This document shows, in pieces, positions 32,599 through 40,618 of a DNA stretch of 64,000 bases. Under the pieces are notes generated by a model. That model was given only the letters and a program-made list of their open reading frames with translations, made no database searches and had not been told where the DNA came from. The stretch covers positions 62,001-126,000 of the forward strand of contig JAEWRL010000144.1 in assembly GCA_023398955.1 (NCBI GenBank), written 5' to 3'. How positions within the stretch are numbered: the stretch's first letter is position 1; every line of letters starts with the position of its first letter. Position numbers and translations under genes: made by a program. The DNA comes from Pseudomonadota bacterium. Lineage in GTDB: Bacteria; Myxococcota_A; Polyangia; Polyangiales; Polyangiaceae.

Positions 32599-34527
32599 AT
32601 GAACGAAGTGACGGTTAGGCGAGCTATCGTGCTAGCTGCCGGGACGGGATCTCGACTGCGCGCGGGGAGCAATCAGACGCCTAAGCCCATGCGGCCTGTG
32701 GGTGGCGTGCCGCTGCTGGTGAGAGTGCTTCGTACCTTGGCTGCCGCCGGAATCCGTGAGGCCGTCATCGTTACCGGTTACGAGGGGGATCGTATCCGGG
32801 AGATGGTGGAGTCCGAACCGGAGCTTGGGCTCGCAGTGACCTTCGTACACAATCAGCGATATGAGGCCAAGAACGGCGTATCGCTACTGGCTGCCGCCGA
32901 GTACGTCGAGCCGGGCTGTGTTCTGACGATGGCGGACCACCTGTACTCTCCGGATCTCGTGCGACGCTTGCTGGATTTCGAGTTGGACGCGGACGCTTGC
33001 GCTCTGGCGGTGGATACGAATATCGGAGCATGCTTCGACATCGACGACGCGACCAAGGTGCGAGCTGAGGCAGGGCGAATTCGGCGAATCGGTAAAGAAC
33101 TTGCTGATTACAATGCCTTGGATACCGGCGTCTTCCGCATCGGCCCTGCGCTGCTCACGGAGTTGGCACTCGTGGAGGCCAAGGCCGGGGACTGCTCGTT
33201 GAGCGATGGCGTTCAGGCGCTCGCGCGGTTGGGGAGGTTCTACGCTGCTGATGTGGGTCCCGTTCGTTGGATCGACGTCGACACGCCCGTCGCTGTGGAG
33301 CAAGCAGAGATGATGCTCCGCGTCTTTGGTGACGAGCTCGGTGCTGAACCGCATGCTAGTCCGACTCCCGTTCCGGATCCTGGCGTCTTGCTCGCCTTTG
33401 CTCCGAGCTGGGTGCGAGCGGCGGCCCCGTATAACGAGGGGCATTTTGCCGTGGCGGACCGCCAACAAGATGTCGTCCGTATGATGTCGAACGAGAGCGC
33501 CTTCGCGCCCAGTCCGCGGGTCCTGCAGGCCGTGCTCGAGACCGCAATGCGCGGTCATCTTTATCCAGGTGCGGCTCCAGACGCGCTTAGACAGAGGCTT
33601 GCGGAGCGTGAGGGCTTCCAGTTGGGCTCTGTGCTGCTAGGAGCTGGATCTACGGAGCTGATCGACGTGATCATTCGAAGCTTCGTGGCTCCGGGGGAGG
33701 AGGTGGTCTTGAGCGTTCCCACCTTCAGCATGTATGAAGCACGGACCCGTGTCGTCGGGGGGACGCCAGTGCTCGTCCCCATGACGGAGGAGCACGGTCA
33801 CGATATCCCGCGGCTCGTACAGTCGATCACCGAACGAACGAAGGTGATCTTCCTCTGCACGCCCAATAACCCGACGGGAACGCAGTGCCCCGAGGCAGAC
33901 CTGCGGCGGGTGCTGGCGATGGGCCTGCCGACCGTGATTGACGAAGCCTACTACGAGTTTGGCTCGCGCCCCTCGTTTGCCCCTCTGTTGCGCGAGTACC
34001 CGAACGCGATCGTCTTGCGGACGTTCTCCAAAGCATTTGGTCTCGCCGGTATGCGCGTCGGGTACGCGCTGGCACACGAGGAGGTGATTCGAATCCTGCA
34101 AAGGGTGAAAATCCCGTGGAATTTGCCGAGCGTCACGATTGCGGCTGCGCTGGCGGTCTTGGAGGACGGTGACGAGTTCGCGTCGCGCATGTCCGAGTTG
34201 CGGCAAGCTCGTGTCGACCTTGAGGGAGCGCTCCATGCGCTCCCGGGGTTGCAGATTGTCCCCGGCGAGGGCAATTTCATACTCATTGATGTCTCGGATC
34301 TGGGCGTACGGGCGGAGGAGTTCGTCGCTGCGGTTCTAGAGCATGGTGTGCTCATCCGGGCGCTTGGTTCTCACCATGCGAAGCGCAGCTACGTGCGTGT
34401 CACGGTGGGACGCAGCGCCGATAACACGCGTTGCGTCCGGGCCTTCCGCGCTGTCGTGGCAGGGCTGCTCCCGCGGCAGGTCGCGCCAAACGCGCCGAAC
34501 GCGCCAGCGCTGAGCGACGCCGAATAG
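32599..34527 (+). CDS. Fusion: inositol-phosphate cytidylyltransferase-like domain plus HisC/CobD-like PLP enzyme
   Basis: A 642-residue two-domain protein. Residues 1-245 are an NTP-transferase: RRAIVLAAGTGSRLRAGSNQ, AVIVTGYEGDRIREM, NQRYEAKNGVSLL, TMADHLYS, IDDATKV...GRIRRIGKEL, NALDTGVF and WIDVDTPVAVEQAE, which resemble the archaeal inositol-1-phosphate cytidylyltransferase. Residues 275-640 are a fold-type I PLP enzyme: MSNESAFAPSPRVL, LGAGSTELIDVII, FLCTPNNPTGTQ, VIDEAYYEF and the PLP lysine in RTFSKAFGLAGMRVGYAL, as in HisC or CobD/phosphoserine decarboxylase-like enzymes. Which reaction it performs is undecided. The next gene is a CDP-alcohol phosphatidyltransferase. Confidence 0.85.
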   Translation: MNEVTVRRAIVLAAGTGSRLRAGSNQTPKPMRPVGGVPLLVRVLRTLAAAGIREAVIVTGYEGDRIREMVESEPELGLAVTFVHNQRYEAKNGVSLLAAAEYVEPGCVLTMADHLYSPDLVRRLLDFELDADACALAVDTNIGACFDIDDATKVRAEAGRIRRIGKELADYNALDTGVFRIGPALLTELALVEAKAGDCSLSDGVQALARLGRFYAADVGPVRWIDVDTPVAVEQAEMMLRVFGDELGAEPHASPTPVPDPGVLLAFAPSWVRAAAPYNEGHFAVADRQQDVVRMMSNESAFAPSPRVLQAVLETAMRGHLYPGAAPDALRQRLAEREGFQLGSVLLGAGSTELIDVIIRSFVAPGEEVVLSVPTFSMYEARTRVVGGTPVLVPMTEEHGHDIPRLVQSITERTKVIFLCTPNNPTGTQCPEADLRRVLAMGLPTVIDEAYYEFGSRPSFAPLLREYPNAIVLRTFSKAFGLAGMRVGYALAHEEVIRILQRVKIPWNLPSVTIAAALAVLEDGDEFASRMSELRQARVDLEGALHALPGLQIVPGEGNFILIDVSDLGVRAEEFVAAVLEHGVLIRALGSHHAKRSYVRVTVGRSADNTRCVRAFRAVVAGLLPRQVAPNAPNAPALSDAE

Positions 34528-34568
34528 CCTCGACCCTGACGGGATTAGACGGAGGTCCTTGACTGCCG

Positions 34569-35504
34569 ATGGGTACTCGGTTCTGGGAAGGCTATTGGAA
34601 AAGCCTGAAGCCTCTGGATGTCGAGGAGCCAATCGATGTCTGGGTGCATCGGCCACTCGCCTACCTGCTGGCTAGGTCGGTGTTCCGTACGCCGGTTTCG
34701 CCGAACGCCATCACGTTGGGATCCGTCGTGCTCGGCGTGGCGGCCCTCTACTGTCTGCTGCGCGGAGCCTTGCCCCTGGCTGGGCTGCTCGTATTCCTAT
34801 CTGCAGTCTTTGATTGCGCCGATGGACAATTGGCGCGGATGCGAGGGACGTCGTCAGCCTTCGGACGAATGCTGGATGGACTTGCCGATCTGGTAGTCAC
34901 CGTCGCAACAGTCGGGGGAGGCACCTACCTGGTTTGGCTGAAGTATCATGAGCCATGGCATCTTGGCGCGTTGGCCATCGGGCTGTGCGCGGCGACCGCA
35001 GTCACTGGCTCGTTTCACACTGGATTGTACGACCACTACAAGAACCTGTTCCTACGCTTGACGAACATCGAGTACCAAGAAGGTGAGGACCTCGCGTCGG
35101 CCGAGCAAAGGTTCCGCAAACAGAAGCAGCATGGAAGCCCGTTGATGGTGCTATCTTGGGCCGTCTACCTCTTCTACGTGCGAAGCCAGCTCAACGTAGC
35201 ACGCTGGTTCGATCCTCATCTTGGAGTGGAGCTGGGGGCTCTGCCGCCCTACGACGCGGATCGCGCCGCACTCTATCGTGAGCGCTTGCGCCTCACTATG
35301 AAGCTGTGGCGGTCGTGGTTTGGTTTCGGTTCTCTCGTCTTTGGGCTGGCGGTGGCGATTGCTCTAAACGTGGTGGAATGGTACATGCTTGGACGGCTCA
35401 TTCTGTTGAACGGGGTGTTCTTCCTCTATCTGCGACCATTGCAACAGCGGGTGTCGAGGGAAGTGAGTGAGTCGTTCGCAGCCGAAGGTGCTCTGGGGCG
35501 CTAA
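34569..35504 (+). CDS. CDP-alcohol phosphatidyltransferase
   Basis: A 311-residue integral membrane enzyme. The family signature D-x2-DG-x2-AR-x8-G-x3-D-x3-D is complete in FDCADGQLARMRGTSSAFGR, continuing MLDGLADL, at about residues 84-109. The region SPNAITLGSVVLG precedes it. Several hydrophobic helices follow, plus a charged insertion (residues 155-185) and a C-terminal pair of helices. It should transfer a phospho-alcohol from CDP-alcohol to a lipid or alcohol acceptor. With ino1 and the cytidylyltransferase-like genes nearby, CDP-inositol or a related CDP-head-group is the likely donor. GGAGGT stands 12 bases before the ATG. Confidence 0.9.
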   Translation: MGTRFWEGYWKSLKPLDVEEPIDVWVHRPLAYLLARSVFRTPVSPNAITLGSVVLGVAALYCLLRGALPLAGLLVFLSAVFDCADGQLARMRGTSSAFGRMLDGLADLVVTVATVGGGTYLVWLKYHEPWHLGALAIGLCAATAVTGSFHTGLYDHYKNLFLRLTNIEYQEGEDLASAEQRFRKQKQHGSPLMVLSWAVYLFYVRSQLNVARWFDPHLGVELGALPPYDADRAALYRERLRLTMKLWRSWFGFGSLVFGLAVAIALNVVEWYMLGRLILLNGVFFLYLRPLQQRVSREVSESFAAEGALGR

Positions 35505-35595
35505 ATCAGGGTCGGGGCGCAGGTATGGTCGAGGGGGACCAGGGCTCCCGGTCGCGACTGCTCCATAGGATGCGTCCCTACGAGGACCCGCGGAA

Positions 35596-38106
35596 ATGGG
35601 CTACGCTCCGCTCGTGTCGGTCAGATGTCTAGTCTCCGTAGCCATTCTGCTTTCGGCGTTGCCCGCATGGGCACAGCTGTGGCCGAGCGACCCTAAGAGC
35701 ATCGAGGCGAGGCTGCTCCACCCTACTTCCGGCCACGAGCTTCACCGTGCCGCCGCCCTGGTTGAGCACCTCCCCGTGGGAGACGCGGCGGAAATCGTCC
35801 TGAAAGGTCTTGCCAGCAAGAACGAGGAGGTGCGGGTGGTCGCAGCGGGTGTTGCAGGGCGGCTCCGGATTGCTCCCGCCGCAGCAGCAGTGCAACGCTG
35901 GCTCAAGGACCCGTCAGACCGCATGCGGCTGGCGGCATTGGAGGTCCTCGATGAGGTGCCCCGCGCGGGAACTGGACCCGCCATTGCACGTCTGCTCGCG
36001 GACACATCACCGGCGGTGCGTGCGAGTGCCGCCAGCGCCCTTGCTTCGCTCGGCAACGATGAAGCCCCACCCGTGCTCGTCGCTCACCTTGATGATCCGG
36101 AGCCAAACGTGCAGCTCGTGGTCATTCGAGCCCTTGCCCGAATTGGCTCGAGCAGTGCCGTAGTTCCGCTGATGGGAGCGGCTCAGAGTGAGGACGACCG
36201 CGTGCGGGAAGCTGCTTTGCGCGCGTTGGGGAGCATCGGCGCGGCCGAGGCTCTTCCCGCGCTGACAGGTGCTCTCACCGATGCACGGCCTGCGGTACGT
36301 GCAGCCGCCGTGCGAGCCATCGAGCGTGTCGGTCCTGCCGCGGCGCTGACGGCCCTCGTTGCGCTCCTCGAGAGGGAGCAGGATGAGGGGGTGCGCGTCA
36401 CGGCCTTTGATGCGCTCGCCACGGTCGGTGGTCCTACAGCGCTGGAGACGCTGATCGAGGCGCTGCGGACGGTCGACGGTTCGCATTGGGAGCAGAGGCG
36501 GCTCGTTCAGGCGCTTTCTGGTGCCGGCGAGGAGGTGGTGCCCGCCGTGAGACGATGCGTCGAGCATGCCGTCGACTCGCCAACGGCGCTCCGATGTGCG
36601 CAGGCGCTCGTGGCGTTGGGGGATTCCAGCGCCGGTGACATCCTCATCGCCGCCGCTGATGCGGGAGTCATCTCCTCTGCCGCTGTGCTAACCGCTCTGC
36701 CACAGCCGGGAACGCCTCGGTCGCTCTCGTATGCGCTGCGGCGCGTCGAAGACCCTGACCGCGGCGTACGACTCGAAGCGCTGCGTGCGGTGACCCGGAT
36801 GCTGGATTCGGCCAGCCGCGAAGGTCGAGCCGTCGAGCCGTTGCGACAGGCTCTGCATGCCGCGCACAGCACTGAGGAACGCATCGCGGCGATTGGTGCC
36901 CTTGGTCGCACCCGGGATCCCCGCGCGACGGTCGAGCTAGTCCCTCTTCTAGGCGTTGACGTTCCCTCTTCCATTCGGCTCGCTTCAGTGCAGGCGCTGG
37001 CGCGCGTACCCGGAGAGCGTCGCGATCGTGCCCTTGTCGCGCTGCTGACGGAGAGGGGGCCTGCAGTGCGAGGGGCGGCGGCTTGGGCGCTCCGAGAGGG
37101 GTTCGGCCAGGCTGGCTTTTCCGAGCTGATCCACCTCTACGAGGGGCCTGGCACCGTCGATCGCGAGCTCGTGGGGCTGGCTCTCGGTGGGGTGCGCGTG
37201 TCCAAGGTTCGCAATCCGCACACCTCGCGCATCCAGCACTTGCTTCGCGGCGAGACTCGGGCACGGCGTGACAGCCTGCTGGAGGCATTGTTCTGGGAGG
37301 GCTCTGCAGTGTCCAGCAAACTTGCATTGTCCCGTGCGGTGAGCCGCTCGCCAGCCGACCGCATGAAGGTGGCAGAGCTGGCCGAGCGGTTGCCAGGGAG
37401 TCGTGAGCTGCTCCGCCGCTTGATGCTCTCCGATCCGAGCGTGGCGGTCCGTGCGAACGCTGCTTGGTCTCTCGGCGCGGTAGGTGCGGCGCGAGACATC
37501 CCGGACTTGTTGCGGCTGGTCAGGGGGCGCGCGGGCATTGTGTCGGGCAATGCGGTGGCAGCGATCGGAAGGATAGCTGCACGGCATGGGGTCGAGAGCG
37601 GCCCCTTGCTTTGCCCGCTCCTTTCCCACGCGGTACCGCAGGTTCGCGTGAACGCATTGGCGGGCCTCCGCGACGTGGGTGCAGGTTGCGGCGTAAGCGA
37701 AGAGTTGACGGCGCTTCACCAGGACCCTTCACGGTTCGTGAGGTCAGCCGCCGCCACGCTGATTGCCGACCGTGGTGGGAGCATCGAGCCGAACCGTCTC
37801 CGAGCCTTGGTGGGGTGTGCGGAGCAGGACACCCATGGTGACGTCGCGAGCGCGTGCTTGGCTGAACCGCGTCCTGGCGTTGCTGCTGGTGAGCCGGACG
37901 AGCTACTCGTCTTCGTGGTTCCGCCGGGCCGCGAGCAACCCGTTCCAGGTGCTGCTTACGCCATCATGCTGCCGTCCGGCTATATCCGCGCTGGGGTTGC
38001 GGATCGGCGAGGCGCTGTGCTCGTCACCCTGCGAGGTACCGGAATGGTCCGACTACTCTCGCATGTTGCCGTGTCCTGGTCGAGTGACCAGCCTGGCGAT
38101 GGCTAG
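35596..38106 (+). CDS. Secreted HEAT-repeat protein
   Basis: An 836-residue protein. A signal peptide is clear: VSVRCLVSVAILLSALPAWA with cleavage after AWA near residue 26. Most of the rest is HEAT/PBS-lyase-like repeats of about 31 residues, with recurrent pattern D-x-x-x-x-VR-x-x-A-x-x-AL-x-x-(I/L)G (for example DTSPAVRASAASALASLGND, REAALRALGSIGAAEALPAL). The last 70 residues are a small strand-rich domain (LLVFVVPPG through MVRLLSHVAVSW). It is probably a periplasmic scaffold or inhibitor; no partner can be named. It converges on the next gene. Confidence 0.85.
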   Translation: MGYAPLVSVRCLVSVAILLSALPAWAQLWPSDPKSIEARLLHPTSGHELHRAAALVEHLPVGDAAEIVLKGLASKNEEVRVVAAGVAGRLRIAPAAAAVQRWLKDPSDRMRLAALEVLDEVPRAGTGPAIARLLADTSPAVRASAASALASLGNDEAPPVLVAHLDDPEPNVQLVVIRALARIGSSSAVVPLMGAAQSEDDRVREAALRALGSIGAAEALPALTGALTDARPAVRAAAVRAIERVGPAAALTALVALLEREQDEGVRVTAFDALATVGGPTALETLIEALRTVDGSHWEQRRLVQALSGAGEEVVPAVRRCVEHAVDSPTALRCAQALVALGDSSAGDILIAAADAGVISSAAVLTALPQPGTPRSLSYALRRVEDPDRGVRLEALRAVTRMLDSASREGRAVEPLRQALHAAHSTEERIAAIGALGRTRDPRATVELVPLLGVDVPSSIRLASVQALARVPGERRDRALVALLTERGPAVRGAAAWALREGFGQAGFSELIHLYEGPGTVDRELVGLALGGVRVSKVRNPHTSRIQHLLRGETRARRDSLLEALFWEGSAVSSKLALSRAVSRSPADRMKVAELAERLPGSRELLRRLMLSDPSVAVRANAAWSLGAVGAARDIPDLLRLVRGRAGIVSGNAVAAIGRIAARHGVESGPLLCPLLSHAVPQVRVNALAGLRDVGAGCGVSEELTALHQDPSRFVRSAAATLIADRGGSIEPNRLRALVGCAEQDTHGDVASACLAEPRPGVAAGEPDELLVFVVPPGREQPVPGAAYAIMLPSGYIRAGVADRRGAVLVTLRGTGMVRLLSHVAVSWSSDQPGDG

Positions 38107-38130
38107 GGCCGGCGGCGCGCTGTTCTTGCG

Positions 38131-38233
38131 GTGGGCGGCATTCGGACGTCACCATCCCCGAACACCGCCCACGCGCGGGGACTGATTCGCGCGGCCTGGC
38201 GACCGGCGAGCATCACAGGGTGAGTCGCCGGTC
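38131..38233. terminator. Two inverted repeats between convergent genes
   Basis: A perfect 9-bp stem GACCGGCGA/TCGCCGGTC (38201-38209 with 38225-38233) lies 5 bases from the stop of the minus-strand GYF gene. A second repeat, GTGGGCGG (38131-38138) with CCGCCCAC (38165-38172), lies nearer the HEAT gene. Neither has a T-run. They probably end the two converging transcripts. Confidence 0.5.
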
Positions 38234-38238
38234 AATCG

Positions 38239-39645
38239 TCAGCCACCAGTGGCAGCGCACCGCATGGCGCACTTCAGATCACCGGGTGGGCAGCCGCACT
38301 TAGTGGCAGGCTTCGCTGCGGGAGCACTCGAGCCGGAGGAGCTCTGTGAGCTCGAGCCGCTGGATTTGCTGCTCGTTCCACTACTTGCCTTGGTGCTGCC
38401 CGAGCTCCGGGTGGACCGCGGGCTGCTCCGAGGTGCCGTTCTCCGGACCACTTTCTTGTCCGCCCCCGCGTCGGGTTCGCCCTCCTCGGCTACCCCGGTG
38501 GACGGTGGTGCCGCTGTAGACGTGGCCGTAGCTGCTGGCTGAGGCTCCGGCTCTGGCGTCGGGACGGGCGCCGGCTGGGTGATGATGGCGGGCTGCGTGA
38601 CGACGGGCTCAGGCTCTGGTTTCAGCAAGAAAACGGCTGCCACGACGAGGGCCGCGATGACTATCGAGCCGCCAATCACGTAAGGCCCCTTGCTGGGCCC
38701 TTTCGGATACTCCAATGGACCGAGATCGAGAGGCGCGGCGGCAACCGGAGGAGGCGCTGGAGCTCCAAGCGGCGCTGCGATGGTCAGAGGTGCTCCCAGC
38801 ATGCCGCTGTCATCAGGGTTCGTCGGAGCGCCAAGCTTCGTTGCGCCGCCCGCGGTGAGCGCTGCGAGATCGATCAGCCCAGAGTCCTCTGCGTCCCGTC
38901 CGCGCCCGGGAGCGGCTGAGAATGTGCTGGATGGGGCCGCCGCAGAGGGGGGAGAGGAGCCGGCAGACGCCGTCAGAGCACTCAACGAGAACAACACGGA
39001 GGACTCGTTCCGCGCACCGGTGTGGGCGCCCGCGGGCGCGGGAGTCTCCTGAGGAAGGCTCGTGGTGACGTCTTCTTCGCTGCCCGCTGAGGCATAGCCG
39101 CCAAAAAGGTCCGTTGCGGCTCCCGCGCTGCCTGCAGTGGCAGCACGTTCGGCGGCCGAGGCGGTCCGTCCGCTCCAGGGAGACGACGCGCCGCTCGCTG
39201 GCGATGCCATGTCCCCCGATTGAAGCTCGCTCGCTGGGCCTTGCGCTGCGGCATGGAGTGCGTCGACGAGCTCGGGGACATCACCGAGCTGTGCCCAATC
39301 CGGCATGCCGTCGGTCCAGACGTAGGTCTCGGCGGTGACGACGCCGTTGTTGTAGGCCTCGACGATCGCTGGCACGCTCATGGTGCGTTGGTCGCCTTCG
39401 CCGAAATCGACGGAATACTCAGCGTCGTTGGCTCCGGCTGCCGGCTGTTCCGCCCCTGCTTCGATGCCGGAGACCGTCTGCGCGGGTCCGGCGACATCGG
39501 CCGCGGTGACCTGCGCCGGAGAGACGCGTCCGTCGATCACGATGGTCGTCCCGCACTTCCGGCAGCGGATCTTGGCAAGGCGATCCTGAACTTTCTCGTC
39601 TGCGATCGAGTACTTAGCTGCGCACGCAGGGCAGGTGATCTTCAA
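38239..39645 (-). CDS. Zinc-ribbon/GYF-domain membrane protein
   Basis: A 468-residue protein. An MJ0042-type zinc ribbon opens the protein (MKITCPACAAKYSIADEKV, then IRCRKCGTTIVI). A GYF_2 domain lies at about residues 75-130 (VDFGEGDQRTMSVPAIVEAY, ETYVWTDGMPDWAQLGDV). A long Ala/Ser/Pro-rich linker leads to one transmembrane helix (VIGGSIVIAALVVAAVFLL) near residue 335, then a Pro/Ser-rich tail ending in a Cys cluster (KCGCPPGDLKCAMRCA). This architecture is common in myxobacteria and links a cytoplasmic binding domain to the periplasm. Function unknown. Confidence 0.85.
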   Translation of the reverse strand: MKITCPACAAKYSIADEKVQDRLAKIRCRKCGTTIVIDGRVSPAQVTAADVAGPAQTVSGIEAGAEQPAAGANDAEYSVDFGEGDQRTMSVPAIVEAYNNGVVTAETYVWTDGMPDWAQLGDVPELVDALHAAAQGPASELQSGDMASPASGASSPWSGRTASAAERAATAGSAGAATDLFGGYASAGSEEDVTTSLPQETPAPAGAHTGARNESSVLFSLSALTASAGSSPPSAAAPSSTFSAAPGRGRDAEDSGLIDLAALTAGGATKLGAPTNPDDSGMLGAPLTIAAPLGAPAPPPVAAAPLDLGPLEYPKGPSKGPYVIGGSIVIAALVVAAVFLLKPEPEPVVTQPAIITQPAPVPTPEPEPQPAATATSTAAPPSTGVAEEGEPDAGADKKVVRRTAPRSSPRSTRSSGSTKASSGTSSKSSGSSSQSSSGSSAPAAKPATKCGCPPGDLKCAMRCAATGG

Positions 39646-40048
39646 TGTTCAGCCTTTCGAAGCGCTCCCTCGTTCCTGACGAGGAACAGGGAGAATGCAT
39701 TGCCGAGATATCGGAGTCTGGGGGACTCGGCGCCTTCGGCCCTGCGAGCGGGCCGAAAAGGCGCTCCCTTAATATCATTCTCGTGCAGAAGCGCCAGATG
39801 GTACGGAATGGAGTGAGCGTTCACTCGGCACAGTGTTGCGGTGGCGAGGTATTCCCGCCTTAGTGTAGTAATGTCGGCCGGGTAGTGGGCCAATTGTCCT
39901 CAGGGAAGCCGATGTGGAAGCCGCCACGCCTTCGCCGACATCCGGCGGGCGTGTGAGGTGGGCCGCCGATCAAAGCGGAGGCCTGTTGCAGGATGTTAGG
40001 CACGACTTGCTTAGATTCCTTGGGCCAACGGCAGCAGACACTTTGGCT
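39646..40048. other. 403-base gap between the J-protein and GYF genes
   Basis: No supported gene. It contains a strong hairpin at 39730-39764 and lower-GC sequence from 39765 to 39800, and should hold the GYF gene promoter. On the minus strand it also receives readthrough from the Hsp70/J-protein operon. Confidence 0.4.
39730..39764. repeat. 13-bp hairpin upstream of the GYF gene
   Basis: GCGCCTTCGGCCC (39730-39742) pairs with GGGCCG-AA-AA-GGCGC (39750-39764) around a 7-base loop, with two unpaired A residues on one side. It lies 85 bases upstream of the minus-strand start at 39645, so it may be a leader structure of that gene or the terminator of the upstream J-protein operon. Confidence 0.55.
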
Positions 40049-40591
40049 TCAGCAGCTCTCGGGCTCAGTCTCCGGCCGTCTCAGCTCGAGGTCTTCGATG
40101 TAGCGCTGGAGCTCGAGGTTTGCGCCACCATCATAGGTCAATGCATCCTCGAGCGCTGCTTTCGCTCCAAGCACGTCACCGCTGCGGAAGAGCTTCTGGG
40201 CGCGAACGGCGTGCAGTTTGGCACCCGCCGAACGGCAACGCTCGTCGAGCCTTGCTGCCCAGTCTGGGCGCGCGGGAGGTAGGGAAATGGTACCTTGGTC
40301 CAACCGCAAATCACCCGCGCGGAGCGCCATGTCGTAACGGGTGCGCAACTCTGGGTTCGAGAGAACCCGGTATGCCTCCGCCCCGTGCTGGAACACGTCA
40401 CTCAGGGCCTCTCGTTCGTGCGCTGACGCGGACTGGTGGGCGTCGGGATGAAACGTCATCGCGAATGCATGAAACGCGCGCGCGAGACGCGATCGGGTCA
40501 CGGTCTGATCCACCGCCAAAATCTCGTAATAAGTCAGGTGCTCGAGGGCGCTCAACCATGCGAGAAGGTGTGTCGAATCCCTGTTGTCCAC
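40049..40591 (-). CDS. J-domain protein
   Basis: A 180-residue protein. The N-terminal J domain shows LTYYEILAVDQTVTRSRLAR, the essential HPD in FAMTFHPDAHQ and RVLSNPELRTRYDMAL. The C-terminal half (KLHAVRAQKLFRSGDVLGAK, ALEDALTYDG, LELQRYIEDLELRR) looks like a short helical TPR-type segment. J-proteins stimulate the ATPase of Hsp70. The gene lies 27 bases after the Hsp70-like gene on the same strand, so it is the likely dedicated partner. No zinc finger or G/F-rich segment as in DnaJ. Confidence 0.85.
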   Translation of the reverse strand: MDNRDSTHLLAWLSALEHLTYYEILAVDQTVTRSRLARAFHAFAMTFHPDAHQSASAHEREALSDVFQHGAEAYRVLSNPELRTRYDMALRAGDLRLDQGTISLPPARPDWAARLDERCRSAGAKLHAVRAQKLFRSGDVLGAKAALEDALTYDGGANLELQRYIEDLELRRPETEPESC

Positions 40592-40618
40592 GGGCCTTGA
40601 GTCGTGCGCGGTGTCAGG

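Noticed and set aside
32201..32599. Open frame bridging the LicC-like and fusion genes with overlaps at both ends
   Set aside because: The translation has no recognisable domain, mixed composition and crosses a clear intrinsic terminator. Overlaps of this kind are expected by chance in high-GC DNA.
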